A stretch of 64,000 bases of DNA from Streptomyces albireticuli (GTDB lineage: Bacteria; Actinomycetota; Actinomycetes; Streptomycetales; Streptomycetaceae), in contig NZ_CP021744.1 of assembly GCF_002192455.1 (NCBI RefSeq), positions 7,774,501 through 7,838,500 of the forward strand, given 5' to 3'. The translations under genes were made by a program, and so were the position numbers. The notes under the pieces are model-generated. The model was given only the letters and a program-made list of their open reading frames with translations. It made no database searches and was not told the origin of the DNA. Shown here one piece after another: positions 1 to 7,983 of this stretch; the first letter of the stretch is position 1, and each line of letters opens with the position of its first letter.

Positions 1-674
1 CGCCGGTCCGCCGGACCCGGGCCTGCCGAGGTGTCAGGGGCAGGGGCGGCGGCAGGGGCCGCGGCCTCCGCTCCGGTCTCCGTGACGTCGAGCTCGAACG
101 GCCAGGTCACCGGCGGGCCGAACCAGGTGAGCCGGTGGACCCTCACCCGCAGGCCCACCTCCAGGGATTCACCGGGGTCGAGGGCGGGCCGCTCCGGCGT
201 GAACCCGAAGCGCAGTTCCTCCCCGTCCTGTCTGCCGCCGAGGGCCACGTCGACCGGCGTGTTCCCCAGGTTCCGCACCGCGGTCCGGTACCGCGCGCCG
301 AGCCAGCCGCGTCGGCGGTGCGGCTCCAGCTCCGCCCGCAGTTCGTGGAACGCCTCGATGTGCACCGTGGTCTCCGGCACCGTCACGGCTTCCGGGTGCT
401 CGGCGGGCAGGACGCGGATGCCGAGAGGCAACTGCCCGGCGCGGACGTCGGGCGTCCGGGGCGGGGCGAGGCGCACCGTCACCGTCTCGGAGGTCCCGGG
501 GTAGAGCGAGACGCGCGCCGGTTCGACGGTGGTCCACGCGGCACAGTCACCGACCACGTCCAAGGTGTACGCCTCGACGATGTCGCTGCCGTTGCGGACG
601 GTCAGGCTCGTGGTCGCCTCTCCTCCCGGAGAGACCGTCACGGCCGGCATTGCGAGTTCGGCAGAAGTGGTCAC
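1..674 (-). CDS. beta-sandwich repeat protein (5' part, runs off the left edge), 'hydrolytic protein'-like
   Basis: The gene reads leftward from a GTG at 674 and is open to the window edge, so the C-terminus is missing (about 224 codons visible). The visible part has two Ig-like/CARDB-type beta-sandwich segments: the first starts with VTVSPGGEATTSLTVRN, the second contains RTAVRNLGNTPVDV and LDPGESLEVGLRVRVH. It then enters an Ala/Pro/Thr-rich linker. No signal peptide or catalytic motif is seen. Proteins of this layout, often annotated 'hydrolytic protein' in streptomycetes, sit beside the regulator of Streptomyces CIS loci; that link comes from memory of such loci. It is divergent from the regulator at 887, with about 210 bp between them. 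Whether it belongs to the injection system is inference. Confidence 0.6.
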   Translation of the reverse strand, partial: MTTSAELAMPAVTVSPGGEATTSLTVRNGSDIVEAYTLDVVGDCAAWTTVEPARVSLYPGTSETVTVRLAPPRTPDVRAGQLPLGIRVLPAEHPEAVTVPETTVHIEAFHELRAELEPHRRRGWLGARYRTAVRNLGNTPVDVALGGRQDGEELRFGFTPERPALDPGESLEVGLRVRVHRLTWFGPPVTWPFELDVTETGAEAAAPAAAPAPDTSAGPGPADR

Positions 675-886
675 CGCCCGAACGTAGGACGGCCGGTCCC
701 GTCGCACGAAGGGCGGCGGGGGCAATCGGCGGGCAGGGGCGCTGCCCCCGCGGAACACCGCCGCGCTGCCCCCGGCGTCCCGCCGGCACCCGCCGGGCCG
801 AGGGCTCACGGCACCCGGGTCCGGGGCTCCGGCCGCTGGAGAACAGCCGATCCGAAGCGAAGAAGAGGAAGCGAGCGGACGTGGAC

Positions 887-1705
887 ATGGCATCCATAGC
901 GGAGCAGCACGTACAGGGGACGACCCGGCGCCGGTACGGGCCGCCCATGGAGAACGCGCCGGTGCGGCCGGCCGCCCGACCGGAGCCCGAGCCCGTACGG
1001 CGGGCCGCGGACAGACCAGTGCCGGACAGACCAGTGCCGGACGGGCCGGTGCCGGACGGGCCGGTGCCGGATCGGCCGGTGCCGGAAAGGATCTCCGTGG
1101 CGGTCTACGCGGAGGACCTGATCCTGCACACCGGAGTCGTCCAGCAACTGCGGCAGCGGCCGGAGGTCGAGCTGCTCGCCGGCGGCGAGGCCGATGACGC
1201 GCGGACCTCGCTGGTCGTGGTGGACACGCTGGACGACCCCACCGTCCAGCTGCTGCGCCGGCTGCGACGCGACACCAGGACCCGCGTCGGCCTGATCGTG
1301 GGCTCCTTCGGGGCCCGGGACCTCCAGCCGATGATCGAGTGCGGGGTGGCGGCCGTGCTGCGGCGTTCGGAGGCCGACCAGGACCGGCTCGTCCACCTCG
1401 TCACGGCCATTGCCAACGGTGAGGGCGTGCTGCCGGGAGACCTGCTGGGAAAGCTCCTGGAACACGTCAACAGCTTGCAGCGGATGGTGCTCGACCCCCG
1501 GGGGCTTTCGCTGTCCACGCTGACGACGCGGGAGGCGGAGATGCTCAGGCTGGTGGCGGAGGGCCTCGACACCGCCGAGATCGCGCAGAAGACGTCGTAC
1601 TCCGAGCGCACCGTCAAGAACGTGCTGCGCGAGGTGACCATCCGGCTGCAACTGCGCAACCGGGCACACGCCGTCGGCTACGCCATGCGGTACGGGCTGA
1701 TCTGA
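887..1705 (+). CDS. NarL/LuxR-family response regulator with atypical receiver domain, CIS-locus regulator
   Basis: A 272-aa protein with a LuxR-type helix-turn-helix at its C-terminus (LTTREAEMLRLVAEGLDTAEI, then SERTVKNVL). Before it lies a degenerate receiver domain beginning ISVAVYAEDLILHTGV. The acidic pair (E, D) and an Asp in VVVD are present, but the usual Thr/Ser of strand 4 is Gly and the conserved strand-5 Lys is Arg (AAVLRR), so phosphorylation-dependent control is doubtful. The first roughly 65 residues are disordered and include five VPD-type pentapeptide repeats encoded by a 15-bp tandem repeat. ATG 887 (or GTG 881) follows a GAGGAAG-like ribosome site. It is probably the local transcriptional regulator of the injection-system genes downstream. 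Confidence 0.75.
   Translation: MASIAEQHVQGTTRRRYGPPMENAPVRPAARPEPEPVRRAADRPVPDRPVPDGPVPDGPVPDRPVPERISVAVYAEDLILHTGVVQQLRQRPEVELLAGGEADDARTSLVVVDTLDDPTVQLLRRLRRDTRTRVGLIVGSFGARDLQPMIECGVAAVLRRSEADQDRLVHLVTAIANGEGVLPGDLLGKLLEHVNSLQRMVLDPRGLSLSTLTTREAEMLRLVAEGLDTAEIAQKTSYSERTVKNVLREVTIRLQLRNRAHAVGYAMRYGLI
1010..1084 (+). repeat. five-copy 15-bp tandem repeat inside the regulator gene
   Basis: Five consecutive 15-bp units of the form GAC-AGA/GGG-CC-AGTGCCG encode D(R/G)PVP pentapeptides, giving a short Pro-rich linker ahead of the receiver domain. The first two copies are identical to each other, as are the third and fourth, which fits recent slippage or duplication. Copy number may vary between strains without breaking the reading frame. 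Confidence 0.9.
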
Positions 1706-1879
1706 CCCGGGCCGACCCCCGACGCCACATCTGTGCGGCGGGCCCGGACGCGGCCGCCCCGTTGCCCCGAAGGGCGGCGGCGACTGCCCCCGGGGCGGGC
1801 CCTCCCGGCCTGTCCTCCGCCGCCGGCCGCCGTCACGCTCGTGCCCGTACGAAGACTCCCGGACTGTGAGGTGGATGCG

Positions 1880-4800
1880 ATGGGCACCGCTGGCCCGGCG
1901 GGGAGATCCCGCCTCGGCAGACCGGGCGTGGCCCTGCTGCTGTTGGTCCCGCTGCTCGCGGTGGGCGCCGTGTCCCTGCCCTCGTCCCCCGTCGCCCGGC
2001 GGGACGCGGCCGCGGCGGCGGAGGCCGGGCGCATCGTCTACGCGGGCACGGAGCACCGCAGCCTGGGCCGTGTGAAGGCGCCCCGTTCGAGCGAGCCGCT
2101 CTTCGGCCCCGGCCCCGTACACCTGGACCGGCAGCCCTCCGCGCGGGGCGACATGACGGTCTTCACCAGCCTCCGGGACGGGACCTTGCCGCAGGTGTAC
2201 CTGCGGCGGGGGAACGGCGCGGTACGCAAGCTGACCACCGGCCGGGACGCCGCGCACCCCAGGCTCGCGCCCGACCGCACCTCCGTGGTGTTCGACTCGC
2301 GGGAAGCCGGAGGGCGGCGGGACCTGTGGATCGTGGGCGTGGACGGCACCGGGGCACGCAAGCTCACCGACTCCGCGGCCGACGAGACGTCGCCCACGTT
2401 CTCCCCCGACGGCGCCCGGATCGCGTACTCCAGCGACGTCGACACCGCGCGGGGACGGCAGATCTACACACGGGCGCTGGCCGGCGGCCCGCAGACCCGG
2501 ATCAGCCACGGGCCGCCCGGCGACGCGACCGAGCCGGTGTGGAACCCGGTGGCCGACCCCGCGCACCGCGACCTCGTCGCGTACACACTGGACGCGCGCG
2601 GCGCGACGGGGCCTCAACTGCGGGTGACGGACGGCAGCGGCCTGGACGAACCTCTGCTGGGCGGCGACGCCGCGAACTGGACCGCCCGGTCGGCCGACTG
2701 GCTGCCGGAGGGGAACGACGTGGTCTTCGTCAGCCCTGACCGGACGTGCGACTGCACCAGCTTGTACGACCACGTGTTCCAGGCGAGGACCCGGGCGGCC
2801 GAGGTGCCACGGCTCGTCCTCGACGAGGACCGCGCGGTCGCCTCCCCGACCTGGCTCGGCACCCAGGCGGACGGCGCCGTCGTCGTCGAGCGGACGTCGG
2901 CTCCGGCGACCCACACCGCGACCTTGCAGGACATCCGGACGGACGGCGCGGACCCGAGGGACCTCGGCCTGACCGTCCTCAAGGAGGACCCGGCCGCCGA
3001 CACCACCACCGACCCCGCGGCCGACCCGCTGTTCAACCCGCGGGCGGGGTACGACCCGTGGACCGAGCGGCAGAACTACACGCCGGACGGCCGGCGGATC
3101 GTGGTGACCCGCTTCGAGGACTCCGAGGCCGGCCGGATCCAGCGGATCTGGCTGGCCGACGCCGACGGTACGAACGCGGCGCCGGTGCCGCTCGCCGGGC
3201 GGGGCCTACAGGACTGGGACACCGACCCCACCTTCTCGCCCGACGGCAAGCTCCTGGCGTTCACCCGGACCTCACCCGGCGGCACGGGCGGGAAAGGGGG
3301 CCCCGGCCGGATCCTGATCGCCGACGCCACGAGCGGAGCGCTCGTCGGCCGGATCGACCCACCCGCCGGGCAGCCGTCCGGCGGCGACGCCCAGCCGGCC
3401 TGGTCCCCGGACGGCACCACGATCGCCTTCACCCGTAACCATGTGATCGGCGGCAACGGTGGCAACAAGCACGTCTGGACCGCGCCGGTGGCCTCGCCCG
3501 ACCGGCAGCGGGACCTGAGCGCCGCCCTCTGCCCCGGCGACTGCCAGGTGATCGACGACAGCCCGGCGTTCTCCCCGGACGGCCGCGGCATCGCGCTCAA
3601 CCGCAAGGACGGCGGCGGCCGGATCAACGAACGCAACGGCATCCTGCTCGCCTCCCCGACCGGCGAGGGCTGCCAGGTCGTCCTCCCGGCCGACCTGCGC
3701 GACAACCCCGCGGCGTGCCGCCAGGAGCTGCCCGAGACCTCCTCGACCGGCCCGTTCCAGCCCCGCGACGTGGCCTGGACGGCGGACGGTGGCACGCTCG
3801 TGTTCAGCGCGCGCCGGGCGCGCGCGCCGAACTCACCGGAAGGCCTCAAGACCCTGGACCTCGCCGACGGCAAGCTGACCCACCTCACCCGCGGACTCCC
3901 CGGACGGCAGAAGGAACCCGGCGTGCACCAGTCGGTCGACCTCACCCTCGACGCCCCCTCCACCGCACCGCCGGTGAAGACCGGCTCGGCCACCTCGGTG
4001 ACGGTCACCGTGACCAACAAGGGCCCGGCCGCCTCACCCGGCACCGTGTTCACCGCGGCTCCGCCACCCGGCGTGCGCCTCGACCGGCTGTCCAGCACGG
4101 CGGGCCGGTGCGCCGACGGATCCCCGCAGTGTTCCTTGGGGGTGCTCCGGCCCGGCGCGTCGGTACGGGTGACGGCGCACCTGACCGGCGTGACGGCCGG
4201 ACGGCAGCGGCTGGAGTGGTCCGTCGCCGGTGCCGTGGTCGACCCCCGGCCCGACGACAACGCCGCGCGGACCGGCATCGAGGTCCAGGACGAGGAACGA
4301 CCGCCGACCCGGCCGCCCACGACAGCACCACCGTCCCCATCAGCCCCTCCCACCTCCCGGCCGCCGACCCGCCCGGCACCGCCCCCGCCGCCGGCACATC
4401 CCGCGCCGCCTCCGCCTCCGCCGCCGGTGGCGGGACCCGGAGTGACGGTCACCGCCCAGCCGGACCCCGGCTTCGTGGGCGGCCGGGTCGTGGTGACCTA
4501 CCTGGTGCGCAACGGCGACAACGCCCTGGCCACCGGACTGCGCCTGAGGCTCGGGCTGCCCGCCCGGATCCCCGCCGAGCCGCTGCCCGCGGGCTGCGCG
4601 GCCGGTGCGTGCGCACTGCCCGACCTGGCGCCCGGCGACACCACGGTCACCCGCGTCGTCCTGAAACCGGACAAGGCCCTCGCGGCCAGGATCGTCGCGA
4701 CCCTGACGACGACCGGCACCGACGCCGACCCCGGTGACAACGTCGCCAGGGTGCCGCTGCGCATCCTCCAGCCCCGCATCGTCGCCGTACCGCCCCTCGG

Positions 4801-5071
4801 CAAACCCGGGTTCGTCACCCTCGTGCGCGGCAGGGACTTCCCGCCGGGCGCGCCGGTGACGCTCACCTGGGAGCCCGGCATCACCGCGGCGGCCGCGCCG
4901 AGCCGGCCCGGCGCCGACTTCCGGTTCACCGCACAGCTGCTGATCCTCGCCAAGGACCGGACCGGCCCGCGCACGATCACTGCCCGGGGCCCCGGCTTCG
5001 GCCCCGTCACCACACCCTTCCTGGTGGTCAACGGCAGCGTCCAGCCACCGTACGAGGTGGACCGCCGGTGA
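1880..5071 (+). CDS. exported WD40/TolB-like beta-propeller protein with CARDB/DUF11 domains
   Basis: A 1,063-aa protein starting with a signal peptide or membrane anchor (RPGVALLLLVPLLAVGAVSLP). About 630 residues of TolB/PD40-type propeller repeats follow, marked by recurrent SPDG motifs (FSPDGARIAYSS, FSPDGKLLAFTR, WSPDGTTIAFTR, FSPDGRGIAL). Then come a CARDB/DUF11 domain (SVTVTVTNKGPAASPGTVFT), a Pro-rich spacer, a second DUF11-like domain and a last Ig/IPT-like domain (LVRGRDFPPGAPVTLTW). ATG 1880 follows GAGGTGG at good spacing; GTG 1871 is an alternative. The stop overlaps the next start (GTGA), so it is probably cotranscribed with the terminator and ATPase genes. Its role in the system is unknown; it presumably acts outside the membrane. 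Confidence 0.75.
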   Translation: MGTAGPAGRSRLGRPGVALLLLVPLLAVGAVSLPSSPVARRDAAAAAEAGRIVYAGTEHRSLGRVKAPRSSEPLFGPGPVHLDRQPSARGDMTVFTSLRDGTLPQVYLRRGNGAVRKLTTGRDAAHPRLAPDRTSVVFDSREAGGRRDLWIVGVDGTGARKLTDSAADETSPTFSPDGARIAYSSDVDTARGRQIYTRALAGGPQTRISHGPPGDATEPVWNPVADPAHRDLVAYTLDARGATGPQLRVTDGSGLDEPLLGGDAANWTARSADWLPEGNDVVFVSPDRTCDCTSLYDHVFQARTRAAEVPRLVLDEDRAVASPTWLGTQADGAVVVERTSAPATHTATLQDIRTDGADPRDLGLTVLKEDPAADTTTDPAADPLFNPRAGYDPWTERQNYTPDGRRIVVTRFEDSEAGRIQRIWLADADGTNAAPVPLAGRGLQDWDTDPTFSPDGKLLAFTRTSPGGTGGKGGPGRILIADATSGALVGRIDPPAGQPSGGDAQPAWSPDGTTIAFTRNHVIGGNGGNKHVWTAPVASPDRQRDLSAALCPGDCQVIDDSPAFSPDGRGIALNRKDGGGRINERNGILLASPTGEGCQVVLPADLRDNPAACRQELPETSSTGPFQPRDVAWTADGGTLVFSARRARAPNSPEGLKTLDLADGKLTHLTRGLPGRQKEPGVHQSVDLTLDAPSTAPPVKTGSATSVTVTVTNKGPAASPGTVFTAAPPPGVRLDRLSSTAGRCADGSPQCSLGVLRPGASVRVTAHLTGVTAGRQRLEWSVAGAVVDPRPDDNAARTGIEVQDEERPPTRPPTTAPPSPSAPPTSRPPTRPAPPPPPAHPAPPPPPPPVAGPGVTVTAQPDPGFVGGRVVVTYLVRNGDNALATGLRLRLGLPARIPAEPLPAGCAAGACALPDLAPGDTTVTRVVLKPDKALAARIVATLTTTGTDADPGDNVARVPLRILQPRIVAVPPLGKPGFVTLVRGRDFPPGAPVTLTWEPGITAAAAPSRPGADFRFTAQLLILAKDRTGPRTITARGPGFGPVTTPFLVVNGSVQPPYEVDRR

Positions 5072-5775
5072 TCCACGAAGTCGACGAAGGGCTGCGGCTG
5101 CTGCTGAACGAGGCGGGCCTGCGGGACAGCGGCGTCGAGGTGGTCTTCGACGCGCCCACCAGGGACTGGTCCACGCGCCGCAACGCCCCGACCGTCAGCG
5201 TGTACCTCTACGACATCCACGAGGACGTCACCCGGCGGCAGACCGGCTCGGCCGAGGTGCACGACGGCGACGGCCGGGTCACCGGACGGCGCGCCCCGCC
5301 CCGCTGGTTCGCGCTGACCTACATGGTCACCGCCTGGACCACCCGTCCGCAGGACGAGCACCGCCTGCTCTCACAGGTGCTCCGGTGCCTGGCGGCGGTG
5401 GACGTGCTGCCGTCGCGCCTGCACACCGGCTCGCTGGCCGAGCTGGGCCTCGGCGTCGAGATCGACGCGGCGGGTCCGAGCACGGCCGGGGTGTCGGCGG
5501 CGGACGTGTGGTCGGCGCTGGACGGCGAGATGAAGGCGTCGATCGACGTGCGGGTCACCGCGCCACTGGCCGGTGACGTACGGCCCGCGGGGCCGCCGGT
5601 CACGGAGGGGCTGACGGTGCGGTCCGCCGCGGGGACCGGCGGCGCCGGGGACGAGGACGGGCGACGGCTGCGCTACGAAGGCGCGTCCGACCCCGGCCCG
5701 CGAGGGTTCACCGCTCGGCGCGCCCGCGAACTGCCGCCCGGCCGCCGCCGTCGCGGCGGGGGCTCGGCCCCATGA
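5068..5775 (+). CDS. cis16: CIS tube/sheath terminator (Pvc16/Afp16-like, DUF4255), Cis16
   Basis: A 235-aa protein whose first 180 residues match the DUF4255 pattern: MIHEVDEGLRLLLNEAGL, then APTVSVYLYDIHEDV, and a late region LDGEMKASIDVRVTAPL. DUF4255 proteins (Pvc16, Afp16) cap the distal end of the inner tube and sheath and set particle length. The last 55 residues are Arg/Gly-rich and probably disordered. GTG 5068 overlaps the upstream stop, with GAGGTGG about 8 nt before it, and the gene overlaps the ATPase by ATGA. These overlaps indicate translational coupling. Confidence 0.88.
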   Translation: MIHEVDEGLRLLLNEAGLRDSGVEVVFDAPTRDWSTRRNAPTVSVYLYDIHEDVTRRQTGSAEVHDGDGRVTGRRAPPRWFALTYMVTAWTTRPQDEHRLLSQVLRCLAAVDVLPSRLHTGSLAELGLGVEIDAAGPSTAGVSAADVWSALDGEMKASIDVRVTAPLAGDVRPAGPPVTEGLTVRSAAGTGGAGDEDGRRLRYEGASDPGPRGFTARRARELPPGRRRRGGGSAP

Positions 5776-7907
5776 CGACGCAGAGCGTACGCGCGCGGCC
5801 CGGCGCCGGGCAGGACCACCTGTGGGAGAGGATGCGCCGGGTCGAGAGCCGGGTCCGGCACGTCGTCGCCGAGCGCCGGGCCACCGACCCGGAGCCGGAC
5901 GATCCCTACCGCGGGCAGTACCTCACGCCCGAGGCGGTCGAGCGGATCCTCGACGGAACGTCCGCGTTCCTCCCCGCGTCGCCCGACGACCGCCGGCCGC
6001 CGCCGGAACCGCCGCCGGGCTCCCGCATCGCACGCCTCTCCGCGGACTTCGGCCTGGTCCCGCTGGACGTCGAGCTGCTGCTGATCGCGCTCGCCCCGGA
6101 CATCGACACCCGCTTCGAGCTGTTCTACGGGTACCTCAACGACGACCTCCTCCGGTGCCGGCCGACCATCGGGCTGACACTGGAGCTGTGCGGGCTGCCC
6201 GTGGCGGGAGCGGGCCGGTTCCGCCTCGCCCCGTCCGCGCCGCTCGTGGCGGGAGGGCTCCTCGAAGTCGAGGACACCGAACGTCCCCTTCCCTCACGGA
6301 CGTTGAGGGTTCCCGACCGGGTGACCGCGCACCTGCTCGGTGACGACGCGCTCGACGCCAGGCTGCGCGGCCTGGTCACGCTGGGCCGGGCGGTGGACGG
6401 GACCGCCGAGGGCGCGACGCGCCGGGTGGCGGCCGCCGTCGGCACCGGCGGCGGTCTGGTGCACCTGCTCGACCAGGGCGGTGACGCGGCCCGGCTCGCC
6501 GTCGACGCCCTGGCGGCGGCGGGCCGCACCCCGCTGGTGCTCGACATCGCGGGGCTGGCCGCCGGGCCGGCGCCCGCGGACCTGCCGCGTGCCCTGGCGG
6601 CGGAGGCCAGGCTCAGGGGCGGCGGCATCGTCCTCGGCCCGCTCGAAGCGCTGGAGCCGGAACGGCCCGAGCGCGCCCGGCTCCTGCGCGGTCTGTGCGC
6701 GGCCGCCACCGGGATCCCGCTGATCGCCTACGGCACCAAGGGCTGGGACCCGCTGTGGACCGCGGAGAGCCCGGTGAACGTCACCGTCCCGCCACCCACC
6801 CCCGCACAACGCACCCGGCGGTGGCGGCACGCACTCGCCGCCGCCTCACTCACGGGACCACCCGCCGGCCCCGGCGCGTACGTGCCACCGGGCGACGGAA
6901 CGGCCGACGCGCTCGCGGAGGCGGTCGCCGGGTACCGGCTCGACGCCGGGCAGATGCGCAGGGCCGCCACCGTGGCGACGAGGGTGGCCGCCGTCGAGCG
7001 ACGGCCGGTGCGCACCGAGGACCTACGGGCCGCGGTCCGGGCGCAGAACGGCGCCGGCCTGGCCCGGCTCGCCCGGCGCATCGAGCCCGCGGTCGGCTGG
7101 GACGACCTCGTCCTGCCCGCCCCGACGCGCCGTCAGCTCGATGAACTCGCCCTGCGGGCCCGCCACCGGGAGCAGGTGCTCGGCCGGTGGCGGATGCGGC
7201 CGGGCGGCGGCCGCGGGCGCGGGGTGACCGCGCTGTTCGCGGGGGAGTCCGGCACGGGGAAGACCATGTCCGCGGAGGTGGTCGCGGCGGAGCTCGGCAT
7301 GGAACTGTACGTCGTCGACCTGTCCACCGTCGTCGACAAGTACATCGGCGAGACCGAGAAGAACCTCGAAAGGATCTTCGGCGAGGCGTCGGAGGTGAAC
7401 GGGGTGCTGCTCTTCGACGAGGCCGACGCGATCTTCGGCAAGCGCTCACAGGTCAAGGACGCGCACGACCGGCACGCCAATGTGGAATCCGCCTACCTGC
7501 TCCAGCGCATGGAGTCCTTCGACGGGATCGCGGTCCTCACCACCAACCTGCGGGCCAACCTCGACGAGGCGTTCACCCGGCGCCTCGACACGATCGTGGA
7601 TTTCCCCATGCCCGCGACCGGCCAGCGGCTCGCCCTGTGGGACCGCTGCCTGGGGCCGGAGCTGCCCCGCGAGCAAGGGCTCGATCTGGAGTTCTGCGCC
7701 CGCCGCTTCGAACTCTCGGGCGGCTCCATCCGCGCCTGCGCGGTGACCGCGGCCTATCTGGCGGCGGACACGGGCCTGCCGCTGAGCACGGCGCAGGTGA
7801 TGACGGCGGTCCTGCGGGAGTACCGCAAGCTCGGCCGCCTGGTCCTGGAGAGCGAGTTCGGGCCGTGGCTCGGCCTCGACGAGGAGCGCGCCGCGGCCGG
7901 ACCGTAG
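5772..7907 (+). CDS. cis15: AAA+ ATPase of the contractile injection system (Pvc15/Afp15-like), Cis15
   Basis: A 711-aa protein with an N-terminal helical region (YRGQYLTPEAVERILDG), a degenerate middle ATPase-like module and a C-terminal AAA+ domain. That domain has Walker A GESGTGKT near residue 490, Walker B LLFDEADAIFGKRS near 547, and a FTRRLDTIVDFP segment near 604 that would hold the arginine fingers. This is the usual build of the eCIS ATPase (Afp15/Pvc15), thought to act in particle assembly or cargo handling. It is the last gene of the first rightward group (1880-7907) and converges on the candidate effector gene, with 76 bp between the two stops. Confidence 0.9.
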   Translation: MTTQSVRARPGAGQDHLWERMRRVESRVRHVVAERRATDPEPDDPYRGQYLTPEAVERILDGTSAFLPASPDDRRPPPEPPPGSRIARLSADFGLVPLDVELLLIALAPDIDTRFELFYGYLNDDLLRCRPTIGLTLELCGLPVAGAGRFRLAPSAPLVAGGLLEVEDTERPLPSRTLRVPDRVTAHLLGDDALDARLRGLVTLGRAVDGTAEGATRRVAAAVGTGGGLVHLLDQGGDAARLAVDALAAAGRTPLVLDIAGLAAGPAPADLPRALAAEARLRGGGIVLGPLEALEPERPERARLLRGLCAAATGIPLIAYGTKGWDPLWTAESPVNVTVPPPTPAQRTRRWRHALAAASLTGPPAGPGAYVPPGDGTADALAEAVAGYRLDAGQMRRAATVATRVAAVERRPVRTEDLRAAVRAQNGAGLARLARRIEPAVGWDDLVLPAPTRRQLDELALRARHREQVLGRWRMRPGGGRGRGVTALFAGESGTGKTMSAEVVAAELGMELYVVDLSTVVDKYIGETEKNLERIFGEASEVNGVLLFDEADAIFGKRSQVKDAHDRHANVESAYLLQRMESFDGIAVLTTNLRANLDEAFTRRLDTIVDFPMPATGQRLALWDRCLGPELPREQGLDLEFCARRFELSGGSIRACAVTAAYLAADTGLPLSTAQVMTAVLREYRKLGRLVLESEFGPWLGLDEERAAAGP

Positions 7908-7983
7908 CGTCATGGGTGCGGGGCGCCGACCGCCTCGCCGGTGTCGGTGCCGGCCACGGCGAACCCGTCGGCGCCCGGGCCGG

